64,000 nt of DNA from the NCBI RefSeq assembly GCF_902859875.1, contig NZ_CADIKF010000009.1, forward strand, positions 82,645 through 146,644, given 5' to 3'. Positions 53,701-61,206 of the stretch are shown here, piece by piece. The notes under the pieces were generated by a model. The model worked only from the letters and a program-made list of their open reading frames with translations. It did not search any database and was not told the origin of the DNA. Source of the DNA: Paraburkholderia solisilvae (lineage in GTDB: Bacteria > Pseudomonadota > Gammaproteobacteria > Burkholderiales > Burkholderiaceae). How positions within the stretch are numbered: position 1 is the first letter of the stretch; each line of letters opens with the position of its first letter. The translations under genes were made by a program, and so were the position numbers.

Positions 53701-56700
53701 TTAGAACGTCTCGTTGACTCCGCTGCGCACGGCAGCCTTGGCGGCAGATAGCTCGACGCCGCTGCTGCCCGGCGGCATCACCACTACGCACATTCGGGGA
53801 GCACCGCCTACACGGTGCGTGTGTGCGCCCTTACCGTCCACACTGAGCAAGCGCAGAATCTCCGGCTTGCGGCGGCGGTACGCGTGAACCTCCGACGCGT
53901 CGAAATGTTCGTATAGGTACGTGTCGAGCACCTTGTTCGCGCTCGACAGATAGAAGTGACCCGCATCGTTTTGCAAGCGGCCAGACTCCGCATAGAGCCA
54001 CGCCAGCACTTCAGCCGCGACGTTGGGGAGCGAATCCGAAAACCGCTCGTAAACCGTGTCGATCCCGTGTTCCGCGATAAACGACTTGATCCAGCGTTGA
54101 GCGCCATCCTGCGATTCGAGCCGGCCGAACGCCTGCATCTCAGCCACAAGCCGATTCAACGTCTCGGCCGTGTAGTTCAGCACGCTTTCGAAGTAACGCG
54201 GGTTGCCGACCTCCTCGTAAAGCGGCCGGCTTTCCAGCGTCCCGCGCTCCGCAAAAATGCTCATGCGATTGGCGAACTGATCCTCGACGCCGTTTTCAGT
54301 CACCAGGCTCGCGACGCTTTCAGCAGAGAGGAAAATCTTTGCGAACACCTCGACGCTGGAGCTCAACTGATTTTTCGGGCTAAGCGAGATTTCGGATTGC
54401 AGGCTCTTTAGCTCGGACTTCACCACCTTGAATTCGTCGACCACCAGCGCGAACGCGCGCTTGAATTCCTCCGGCGAGCGGCCCACGGGCTTGCCCTCCA
54501 GCATTGCCTCAATTTCCGCCATCGAGGTTTCGACGGTCAGGCGCAACTCTCGCAGCACGCCGAGCAGAAAGCCCTTACCCCAATCGCTGTCGGCCAATAT
54601 CCACAGGTAACACTTCTTGCGATCGAGCGCGAAGCGGCTTTGCACCAAGAATTTCAGGAACTCATCGAAGCGCGTGAAGTGCTGTTTGTAGTCGTCGATG
54701 ATCGCCTGCTCGTACCCGCCTCGCACTTCGAACGGCTTGTGCATCAGCACGACGCGCGCGGTGTCCTCGCGCAGGTGCATATGCGCGTTGCTGGCGAACA
54801 TGTCACAACGCCATTCGACCTTTTCGCGCTGATTGTGGTACTTCAGGTGATCGACAATCACCGACTCGGCCGCAGCGGCCGTTGCGCGGCGGACTTCTTT
54901 CTCCTCTGCTTTGTCGAGGTTGTTCGCCGAAACGTACTGTTCGGTCATCTCTGCGACCGCTTTTGCGTCGACGGGCGAGCCGCACGCGCGCGTCAGAAAC
55001 CGGTACGCGTCGCCGGCGACGAACTGATTAAGGGTTTGCGCTTCATTGAGCATGAAAAGCTTGCTCTTGCCGCCGGACCAAAACGAGCCGCCAATCATTC
55101 GATCGATCGCCGCGAGGTCAATGCCAAGTCGCTCGTCGCGTTCGTCGACACCGAGCGCCTTGCTCAGTCGCCATGCAATGGCGTCGCCAATCTCGCGCGC
55201 CGCGTCGCTCACAGTCGACGAGCTCACCGCCGCGCTCGCCTGCTCGACCACTTGCGCAGCGTCGCGCACGGCATCCGCAGTCTTCGACATTGCATTCCGC
55301 GTTGCGACGCGCGCAGCACGCGCGGCCTCGAAGTACGCCGCCCACGTTTCGAACGGCCCGCCGGCCTGCTCGATGAGAATCTCAGCTTCCGCGTCGTGCG
55401 CATCCGCCGCGTCACGCGCCGCCTGCTCGTCGCCCGGCTCGGCGATCACGTAGATGTGCGCTTTCGGATGCGCCTTTCGCGCTGCCGCGACGCTTGACGC
55501 TACATCCTCGCCATACGTGTCGAACTTGAAATAGTACGTTCCACGCGAGCCCACGCCGGGGGCGTTGAGCGTCGCGCCATCATCGATCGCGCCGAATTCG
55601 CGCGCTGCGAGCGCGAGAACGTCAGCCGTTTTGGCGAGCACAACGGTTACTGTGTCGTGCACCACGCGCGCGGTCTTCGCGTGCTTCTTCAGGTCGAACC
55701 CTTCAGGGAACGGGTCAGCCAAATCCCAACCGTCTGGAACATCTGCCGGCGGAGTGACGAACTTCACTTCGCCGCTGTGCTCGCGGACCGCTTCGAGAAC
55801 ATCGAACATCGCGACCGTGCCCGGTTGCTCCTCGAACGGCATCAGTTCGCCGGCCTTGGGGTGCTTGTCGATATAGGTCTTCAGGTCCGCGTCCGGCCAC
55901 AGCACGACGCGGCGACCGCGCAGCGGCGACCAGTCAACGTGCTTAACCGCCTTGCCGCCGCCCGGCCACGACACGACAACCAGATTGTCTTCTGGAATTC
56001 CAGCGTCTTTGAAGTGCGCCTGCGCAGCGTCGCAAGCCTTTTCGCCCTCAACAATGAGAACCTGTGCTTTCGGGTTGCGCGCCAATTTCTCGAGCCCGTA
56101 CAGCGGGCGCGGCTTTGGGAACGACATCCAGCGCCAAGCCATCTCGCCGTTACCGGACACCATATTCGTGCAGTAGACCTGCGGCATAACCTCTTTGCCG
56201 CCGCCCGGCTTGTCGAACCGATAGACGTAGCCGATCAGCGAGCCGTCTGCGTTGTGGTATTCCCAACGAGTCGAAGCGACAAGCTTGTGCCACTTGCCGT
56301 CGATTTTGCGATTGAGAGTGTCCATCGGAAGCGGCGCGGAATCGGGAACCACGGCCATCGGCAGCCATTCTTGCTCGGGCTCCTCGCGCTCGATGTCGCG
56401 CTTCGCGCGCGGCGCGGTGTCCGCAGGCAAGTTGCCGACCAGTTTGCGCACAGCTTCGGGGAAGCCGACGCCTTCGAACTCGCGCACGAACTGGATAGCG
56501 TCGCCACCGCCAGCGCCGCAGCCAAAGCATTTGTAGCCGCCGTCTGGAAAAATGTTGAAACTGGGGCTGTTCTCATTGTGAAACGGACACAGGCCGACGT
56601 GGTTCGCGCCCTGCTTCGTCAGCTTGATGCCGCATCTCTCAACGAGTGACGCCAGGTCTGTGTGTTTTGCCCGATCGCGGATTTGAGCGTCGACGGTCAT
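53701..56700 (-). CDS. P4-alpha-like primase-helicase
   Basis: 999 residues. The N-terminal zinc finger is C38-x2-H41 ... C58-x2-C61 (CPFHNENSPSF...YKCFGC), as in DnaG-type primases. A Toprim domain follows at about 210-290 (VLIVEGEKACDAAQA, VVLWPDAD). After a long Ala-rich linker the C-terminal NTPase/helicase part has a P-loop ILADSDWGKGFLLG (about 698-711) in which the usual Ser/Thr after GK is glycine, and Walker B FALVVDEFK (about 745-755). It starts on the stop of the upstream gene (ATGA). Expected role: replication of the excised element. The atypical P-loop is worth checking. Confidence 0.88.
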   Translation of the reverse strand: MTVDAQIRDRAKHTDLASLVERCGIKLTKQGANHVGLCPFHNENSPSFNIFPDGGYKCFGCGAGGGDAIQFVREFEGVGFPEAVRKLVGNLPADTAPRAKRDIEREEPEQEWLPMAVVPDSAPLPMDTLNRKIDGKWHKLVASTRWEYHNADGSLIGYVYRFDKPGGGKEVMPQVYCTNMVSGNGEMAWRWMSFPKPRPLYGLEKLARNPKAQVLIVEGEKACDAAQAHFKDAGIPEDNLVVVSWPGGGKAVKHVDWSPLRGRRVVLWPDADLKTYIDKHPKAGELMPFEEQPGTVAMFDVLEAVREHSGEVKFVTPPADVPDGWDLADPFPEGFDLKKHAKTARVVHDTVTVVLAKTADVLALAAREFGAIDDGATLNAPGVGSRGTYYFKFDTYGEDVASSVAAARKAHPKAHIYVIAEPGDEQAARDAADAHDAEAEILIEQAGGPFETWAAYFEAARAARVATRNAMSKTADAVRDAAQVVEQASAAVSSSTVSDAAREIGDAIAWRLSKALGVDERDERLGIDLAAIDRMIGGSFWSGGKSKLFMLNEAQTLNQFVAGDAYRFLTRACGSPVDAKAVAEMTEQYVSANNLDKAEEKEVRRATAAAAESVIVDHLKYHNQREKVEWRCDMFASNAHMHLREDTARVVLMHKPFEVRGGYEQAIIDDYKQHFTRFDEFLKFLVQSRFALDRKKCYLWILADSDWGKGFLLGVLRELRLTVETSMAEIEAMLEGKPVGRSPEEFKRAFALVVDEFKVVKSELKSLQSEISLSPKNQLSSSVEVFAKIFLSAESVASLVTENGVEDQFANRMSIFAERGTLESRPLYEEVGNPRYFESVLNYTAETLNRLVAEMQAFGRLESQDGAQRWIKSFIAEHGIDTVYERFSDSLPNVAAEVLAWLYAESGRLQNDAGHFYLSSANKVLDTYLYEHFDASEVHAYRRRKPEILRLLSVDGKGAHTHRVGGAPRMCVVVMPPGSSGVELSAAKAAVRSGVNETF

Positions 56701-57143
56701 GCTGCGCTCCCAAGCGTGGCGCGGCGGGCGCAGAGCAGATCAATCATGTCGCCAAGCGATGCGACTTCGTGTCGCGGCCCGCGTCCGTCTGCACTCGTGT
56801 GCCAAACGGCGAAGCATTCCGTCCACCAAACACCGCCGCGCGGCTTACGCTCCCACCACGCGAAGGCCCGGCGCAAACGCGTGCGAACGGCCGGCGGCAG
56901 CTTGCCGGTAATCTCGATCAGCGGGCGCTCGAACGGGCCGTCGCACGTGCCGACGGAGACTTCGCCGCTCGCGCCGCAAAGGTCGACGAGTTGGGTCAGG
57001 AAAGTGTGAAGGTCCGCTTCGAAGTGTTCGACTTCGCCGTGCACGACGCGCATCGCGGAAACGACCGAATCGCGATTCGTGCGCGCGAGGGACGAAGAAA
57101 AAGATTCTTTTTTGAGGACTACTACGTTAGAATCACTCATCAT
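56697..57143 (-). CDS. Hypothetical protein coupled to the primase gene
   Basis: 148 residues from ATG at 57143 (an ATG one codon later is equivalent). The frame is open to 57278, but that part contains a strong hairpin and is probably untranslated. The protein has a helical N-half (VHGEVEHFEADLHTFLTQLV) and a tryptophan-rich middle (AFAWWERKPRGGVWWTECFA). It overlaps the primase start by four bases, so translation is coupled. Similar small genes in P4-like operons encode replication accessory or copy-number proteins; the family here is not recognised. Confidence 0.6.
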   Translation of the reverse strand: MMSDSNVVVLKKESFSSSLARTNRDSVVSAMRVVHGEVEHFEADLHTFLTQLVDLCGASGEVSVGTCDGPFERPLIEITGKLPPAVRTRLRRAFAWWERKPRGGVWWTECFAVWHTSADGRGPRHEVASLGDMIDLLCARRATLGSAA

Positions 57144-57155
57144 TTTGGTATTTTT

Positions 57156-57194
57156 AAACCCGGCACGGCGCTTAGCGCTCACCGGGTTTTTTTT
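57156..57194 (+). terminator. Strong hairpin with eight Ts in the primase-operon leader
   Basis: aaacccgg (57156-57163) pairs with ccgggttt (57182-57189) and is followed by a T-run to 57194 on the plus strand. An inner partial stem (gcgctt/agcgc) adds stability. It lies between the promoter region and the first gene of the primase operon; as read from the minus strand it would be a leader hairpin with no T-run. Confidence 0.6.
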
Positions 57195-57278
57195 CGCCCG
57201 GGCACCTGGGAGTTGGAAGGCCGGCACGTGGCCGGAGCGTTGTATATGCGCGACAGAGTGTACATCGAGTGCCGGCAA

Positions 57279-57652
57279 TCGATCAACGATGTCTATCGGA
57301 TCGATTGATCAAATATGATAAAACTATAGTACACTGGCACGAACAATAGCCCGCCGATTATCGACATAGATCGATGCAATCTACCCGAATAAGAGCAAAC
57401 CGAGGATCAACAGAGGATCGATTGATTGCAAGCGTGCAACGATTCGCTCGATTCGGGCGGATTCATGAATATTTCCAGAGTTAATGTTTCATTCATGAGA
57501 ATTTTGGATGCCATCGTGACTGCACAATGGAAACTCATCATTCCTTTCTCGACCTTCAAGCCGCCGCGCGCCTTCCCAGGCAGGTGGCTTTTGTCTTTGT
57601 GCGCCCACAAAAAGCCCGCGCGAACAGGCTTCGATACTTCCGGCGGCGCTCG
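57279..57652. promoter_or_regulatory. Regulatory region upstream of the primase operon
   Basis: No convincing gene is present in these 374 bases; competing short frames on both strands lack start signals. The region holds the motif TTGATCAAATATGATA (57305-57320, shared with 47468 and 47861), several ATCGAT palindromes (near 57284, 57300, 57369 and 57415) and the palindrome attcatgaat (about 57462-57471). It is AT-rich and likely carries the early promoter and repressor sites. Confidence 0.5.
57609..57630 (-). terminator. Terminator of the small early operon
   Basis: On the minus strand agcctg (57630-57625) pairs with cgggct (57618-57613) around ttcgcg and is followed by TTTTTG. It lies 23 bases after the stop of the Cys-rich membrane protein gene. 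Confidence 0.7.
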
Positions 57653-57874
57653 TCAGCGATGCAATATCGCGACGGCGACCATAAGCGCAGCGCATAGCCA
57701 GCTTGAGGCGATTAGGACCGCAGCAGCGACGAGAACCGCGTCAGGCGTAATCGTGCGCGGTGTCGGCGTCGCTGATTCGGGCCCCGGCGCTTGCCGGCAG
57801 GCGATCAGCGAGCAGCGCAGGCACGCCGGCAGCAGTGGCGAGCCGCAGCAGATGCAACACGCGCGGGCGGTCAT
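57653..57874 (-). CDS. Small zinc-ribbon membrane protein
   Basis: 73 residues from ATG at 57874, overlapping the lipoprotein stop (ATGA). Near the N-terminus are two CxxC pairs (CCICCGSPLLPACLRC), followed by a proline-rich linker and one membrane helix (AVLVAAAVLIASSWLCAALM). The plan is a small zinc knuckle tethered to the membrane. No family is recognised. Last gene of the early operon; a terminator follows. Confidence 0.55.
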   Translation of the reverse strand: MTARACCICCGSPLLPACLRCSLIACRQAPGPESATPTPRTITPDAVLVAAAVLIASSWLCAALMVAVAILHR

Positions 57875-58107
57875 AGCACACCCCGGACATGCGCGGCGGC
57901 GCGCGGTCGGGCAAGCGGGATGCGCGGTGCCGTCGCGTGCCATGCGACGACGCAGCAAGCGGCCGGCGCGACGGGGAAATCGGTGTACGCGGCCGGTGCC
58001 GGCGCGACGGCGCAGCCCGTCAGCGCCACCAGCGCACCCGCGCCGAGCACGCCTCGAATTCGGTTAGTTATGCTTATCGTATTGCAAGCTATGGTACAGA
58101 GTTTCAT
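57871..58107 (-). CDS. Small lipoprotein of the mobile element
   Basis: 78 residues with ATG and a strong GGGAGG. A signal helix ends in the lipobox LVALTGC (Cys32). The mature part is only 46 residues, with a vicinal cysteine pair (APAACCVVAW). Four-base overlap with the next gene implies joint translation. Phage lipoproteins of this size can act in superinfection exclusion or as outer-membrane spanins, but there is no coiled coil here and the role is unknown. Confidence 0.6.
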   Translation of the reverse strand: MKLCTIACNTISITNRIRGVLGAGALVALTGCAVAPAPAAYTDFPVAPAACCVVAWHATAPRIPLARPRAAAHVRGVL

Positions 58108-58119
58108 GGCCTACCTCCC

Positions 58120-58581
58120 TTACTTCGCCGGCCGCGCAGTCCAGCGCGTCGCAATCATCGACACGAGCGGCGCGAACCGGCCATTGGCGCGCGTCGCGAC
58201 CGTGCCGGCCGCTTCGATGCTCGTGCCTTTCTGCAGCGTCGGCGCGCCGAACGGCAGACGCACCAGCAGACGACCGAGCGCCGCGCCATCGCCGCGCACG
58301 TGCTGACAGTGGTACATGCGGCCGGTTTTGTCGCCGGCTTTCGGGTCTTCGATGATCAGCAAGGCGCGCGTTTCGAACGGCATGCTCCAGAGTTGCGCGG
58401 GGTCGACCGGCTTGCCTTGCGGGCGCTTGCCGTTCGCGTGCGCCGGGCGTGCGTCGCCGCACGCGGCCGGCCGCTCGCTTTGTTTGCGGTGAAACTCGCG
58501 CTGCTCGACGGCGAGCGCCCTGGCGCGCGATTCGTAGCCCGGCTTCAGCCCGAGCACGCGGCGGGGTTGTTGGTTGCTCAT
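58120..58581 (-). CDS. Hypothetical early-operon protein, possibly nucleic-acid binding
   Basis: 153 residues. The N-terminal half is basic and disordered (SRARALAVEQREFHRKQSER); the C-terminal half has a beta-rich pattern, RMYHCQHVRGDGAALGRLLV, GAPTLQKGTSIEAAGTVATR and ANGRFAPLVSMIATRW, that could be an OB-like fold. It overlaps the upstream gene by four bases. A single-strand-binding role would suit an operon that also feeds a primase, but the family is not recognised. Confidence 0.55.
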   Translation of the reverse strand: MSNQQPRRVLGLKPGYESRARALAVEQREFHRKQSERPAACGDARPAHANGKRPQGKPVDPAQLWSMPFETRALLIIEDPKAGDKTGRMYHCQHVRGDGAALGRLLVRLPFGAPTLQKGTSIEAAGTVATRANGRFAPLVSMIATRWTARPAK

Positions 58582-59063
58582 GCCGGCACCTCCTCGCCTC
58601 GCATTTCATCCAGCGCGGCAAGCAACTCGTCAACCGCGCACCCGAACGCCGGGATGGAAAGGCAAGCGTCAAGTGACGCAGCATCAGCGGGTAGGCGTTC
58701 AGACCGCGCCATGACATCGACCACCAGCCGGCGCGTCTCAATTGGCGAGTCAGGCAGTCGTCCACAGCCGCACGCAGTCAGCGCCAAAACGCGCGAAATG
58801 AGGCAAACGATGTCGGCGTGCCGCTCATTTGTCGCGCCGATTCGCAAGTCGACATAGTCACCGCTCGCGGCTCGGAAAGCCGCACTCACGTCGTCATAGA
58901 GTGGCGGGATAGCGTCGAAGTCTTCGAGTGCAACAGGACTGGCCAACCAGCCGCACCCTTGAAAGAGTTTTAAAACTGCATCCGCGAACGCTTTGGACAG
59001 TTCCGGCGAAGCGCGGCGGCGGTGCACCTGATCGATCACGCGCAGGTCGTCTTGTCCGCTCAT
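58578..59063 (-). CDS. Hypothetical early-operon protein
   Basis: 161 residues from ATG at 59063, which overlaps the AlpA stop by four bases; the frame is open upstream only inside the AlpA gene. The sequence is helical (PELSKAFADAVLKLFQGCGW, LICLISRVLAL-type stretch, acidic C-terminus AVDELLAALDEMRGEEV). No motif is recognised. It lies between AlpA and the OB-like gene in a chain of translationally coupled genes typical of satellite early operons. Confidence 0.6.
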   Translation of the reverse strand: MSGQDDLRVIDQVHRRRASPELSKAFADAVLKLFQGCGWLASPVALEDFDAIPPLYDDVSAAFRAASGDYVDLRIGATNERHADIVCLISRVLALTACGCGRLPDSPIETRRLVVDVMARSERLPADAASLDACLSIPAFGCAVDELLAALDEMRGEEVPA

Positions 59064-59287
59064 GCTGTCACCTGCGAGACGGTTTGCCCCGTGCGCGATG
59101 CGCTTACGCGTGCCGCGATCCAATCGTCCACCTCTGCCTCGACCCATCCGACCATTCGCGCCCCCAGTGGCACGGGCTTAGGAAAACTCGCGTCGTAGTA
59201 CGGCGACCCCTCGCGCACCTTGTAATGGATTAGCGTTTTGCTCAAAGAGGTTTTGCTTTGAACCTCTTTAATACGGATGATTTTCAT
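59060..59287 (-). CDS. AlpA-family regulator / excisionase-like protein
   Basis: 75 residues. MKIIRIKEVQSKTSLSKTLI is the first helix-turn-helix part, and SFPKPVPLGARMVGWVEAEV followed by DDWIAARV is the AlpA signature. The segment between them is slightly longer than usual. Known role: activates integrase expression and directs excision in P4-like elements. It is the first gene of the early operon, with the integrase gene 170 bases upstream on the same strand. Confidence 0.88.
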   Translation of the reverse strand: MKIIRIKEVQSKTSLSKTLIHYKVREGSPYYDASFPKPVPLGARMVGWVEAEVDDWIAARVSASRTGQTVSQVTA

Positions 59288-59456
59288 GCGTATGACCTCA
59301 CGTTCTGAGCCGCTTCAATTGCGACAGTGTGCAAATCCTATCGTCACGACTGAATTCAGTTGAACGTCTTTGAACTCAAAACACCGGCAAAACGCGTGAA
59401 AACCCTTGCGGCACAATGGCTCGCATCGCCGCTATTACCCACTGAGATATCGTTGC

Positions 59457-60812
59457 TCACGCCGCCGCACGCAGCGGTGTAGCAACGGAAGTCGATTTAC
59501 CTGCCTCTATCGCGTCGAGACGGTCGGCGTACCACTGCAGCATCCGGCGGCGCTCGTCCAGATAGTCGGCGCGGTTATACGCGGCGGCGACCTTATCGTC
59601 CTGTTCATGCGCCAGCGCGCGTTCGATGACCTCGTGCCGAAAGCCGTGCTCGTGAAGGATCGTCGACCCGAGCGCGCGGAACCCGTGCCCGGTCATCCGG
59701 CCGCGATAGCCCATCGACCAAATCGCGTAAAGCATCGCGTTTTCGCTCATCGGCATGTCGCGCTTGCGATCATGCGGGAAAAGGTATTCGTCGTCGCCTG
59801 TATATCTGCGTAGCTCGCGCAGGACTTCGCACGCCTGGCGCGGCAGCGGTATGTCGTGCGGCCGACGTGCTTTCATGCGCTCGGCAGGAATGCGCCATAT
59901 CGGAGCGTCACCGTCGAGCTCGTAAAACTCCGTCCACTTCGCACCGCGCACTTCGGTCGTGCGTCCCAGGGTCATCGACGTGAATCGAAGCGCGAGCCGC
60001 ACGACAACGCCTGTATATCCGGCCATCGCGCGTAGCAGGCCCGGCAACTCGTCCGGCGGAACGCAAGGGAATTTCCGTTGCGGGTTGACCTTCAGTGCGG
60101 ACGCGCGCAGCTTCCCGAATTCCTTCGCGACGAGCGGCACCGGATCGCGGTCGATGTACTCGCGCAGCGCCGCGTGCTGAAAGACCCCGCCGAGTCGTTG
60201 CCGGACGCGGCGCGCGGTTTCCGCCTTGCCAGCCGCCAGCAAAGGCGTAAGCACGCTCATGATTTCGGCCGTGCCAACATTGCGAATCGGCAGGTCGCCG
60301 ATGATCGGGTAGACGTGATCGCGCAGCGATTGAACATTTTGCCGCTCGTGCTTCACGCTCCAGCCAGCGCGATATGTCGCGAGCCATTCATCGGCGACGA
60401 CTCGCACCGTGCGCGCGGCGTCGACTGCGGCCATCTTGCCGGCGGCGGCGGCCGCGCGCCGCTTCTCGCGCAGCTCGGCAGTCGCGACGCGGCTTTGCTC
60501 CGCCTCAAGCCTTTTCTTCTCTGTAGCGGCTCGCTTATCCGCCGACGGATCAACTCCCTGCCGAAGTAATTCGCGCTTCGCGTCGCGCTCTCTCCGCGCT
60601 TCGCCGACGCGCATCTTGATCGTGTCGGAGCCAGCGGCGCGATACACGCCTAGTTGAATCAGTTTTTCTTTGCTCCCGAGCACGTACCGCATGCGCCAAT
60701 ACGCGGAGCCATTCGGATTGACGAGCAGGAACAGCCCGCCTTCGTCATAGACCTTGCGCGGCTTCTCGCCCGGCCGCTCATTTTTGATTTGAAGCTCTGT
60801 TAATTTCGGCAT
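59457..60812 (-). CDS. int: P4-type tyrosine integrase
   Basis: 451 residues from ATG at 60812 (GGGGTG upstream); longer starts would read through the GTACCCC repeats. The N-terminal arm-binding domain has the P4-integrase pattern LTELQIKNERPGEKPRKVYD and GLFLLVNPNGSAYWRMRY. Catalytic residues: Arg in GRTTEVRGAKW (about residue 287), His-x-x-Arg in GHGFRALGSTIL (about 376), His in ALAHEQ and Tyr in AAYNRADYL (about 413). It inserts the element at the tRNA-Ser 3' end immediately to its right. Confidence 0.93.
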   Translation of the reverse strand: MPKLTELQIKNERPGEKPRKVYDEGGLFLLVNPNGSAYWRMRYVLGSKEKLIQLGVYRAAGSDTIKMRVGEARRERDAKRELLRQGVDPSADKRAATEKKRLEAEQSRVATAELREKRRAAAAAGKMAAVDAARTVRVVADEWLATYRAGWSVKHERQNVQSLRDHVYPIIGDLPIRNVGTAEIMSVLTPLLAAGKAETARRVRQRLGGVFQHAALREYIDRDPVPLVAKEFGKLRASALKVNPQRKFPCVPPDELPGLLRAMAGYTGVVVRLALRFTSMTLGRTTEVRGAKWTEFYELDGDAPIWRIPAERMKARRPHDIPLPRQACEVLRELRRYTGDDEYLFPHDRKRDMPMSENAMLYAIWSMGYRGRMTGHGFRALGSTILHEHGFRHEVIERALAHEQDDKVAAAYNRADYLDERRRMLQWYADRLDAIEAGKSTSVATPLRAAA

Positions 60813-60840
60813 CGTCGCACCCCGGCGTCCGATGCGGTGA

Positions 60841-60898
60841 GTACCCCATGTACCCCACCGTTCTCGACTCAAACCAAAGTACCCCGGGCTTGTACCCC
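60841..60898. repeat. Four GTACCCC direct repeats, candidate integrase arm sites
   Basis: gtacccc starts at 60841, 60850, 60879 and 60892, just upstream of int and about 135-190 bases from attR. The second copy lies in a 13-mer (catgtaccccacc) also found 66 bases inside attL. Arm-type sites of P4-like integrases are short direct repeats placed this way. Confidence 0.55.
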
Positions 60899-60985
60899 GC
60901 TGCAAAACCGGCTTTGTTTGAATCTTTTTGAACGCCCCTGAACAGCGATTATCCGCGAAAGCCCTTGAAATCAGGGGCTAAAATG

Positions 60986-61012
60986 AAAAAAGCCGCTCTA
61001 TTGAGCGGCTTT
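60986..61012 (-). terminator. Element-borne terminator for tRNA-Ser
   Basis: Ten-base stem aaagccgctc / gagcggcttt with a 4-base loop. On the minus strand it is followed by TTTTCATTTT. It lies 22 bases past the tRNA 3' end and replaces the terminator now stranded at 35158. Confidence 0.8.
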
Positions 61013-61030
61013 GAACTTCTTTGAATTTGT

Positions 61031-61050
61031 TCCTGGCGGAGAGACGGGGA
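61031..61050. repeat. Right attachment repeat (attR) within tRNA-Ser
   Basis: Identical to 35192-35211. It covers the last 17 bases of the tRNA (T-arm 3' side, acceptor and CCA) plus three bases beyond. Confidence 0.9.
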
Positions 61051-61124
61051 TTCGAACCCCGGATAGGCTATTAACCTATACACGCTTTCCAGGCGTGCGA
61101 CTTAAACCGCTCATCCATCTCTCC
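61034..61124 (-). tRNA. tRNA-Ser (GGA)
   Basis: 91 bases with encoded CCA. The acceptor pairs GGAGAGA with TCTCTCC, the anticodon loop is CTGGAAA in the stem CACGC/GCGTG so the anticodon is GGA, and there is a long variable arm as in serine tRNAs. The T-loop is GTTCGAATC. The 3' end is supplied by the mobile element. Confidence 0.95.
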
Positions 61125-61206
61125 GGCGGGACGCGCATTATAGCAAACTCCGGAGCGCTCGAACATATCCCGAATGGCCGACGTGCTTATGGCCATCCGG
61201 GCGCAT

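Larger units (their letters stand above)
35192..61050. mobile_element. P4-satellite-like integrated element at tRNA-Ser(GGA)
   Basis: Both ends carry the same 20-base sequence, which is the last bases of tRNA-Ser(GGA) plus three flanking bases. The intact tRNA is at the right end beside a tyrosine integrase, and an AlpA regulator, early operon and primase-helicase follow inward, the layout of P4-like satellites and related islands. The interior has lower and more variable GC content than the flanks. Capsid, portal and large terminase genes are not seen; one large tape-measure-like gene is. The element also carries a cluster of probable defence genes. Length about 25.9 kb. Confidence 0.9.

Noticed and set aside
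57407..57695. Two overlapping minus-strand frames of about 68 codons
   Set aside because: They overlap each other and the terminator at 57609-57630, and no ribosome site is found.
57426..58067. 213-codon plus-strand frame
   Set aside because: Its right half is antisense to the lipoprotein and zinc-ribbon genes, and its start is not supported, though the left part lies in otherwise empty sequence.
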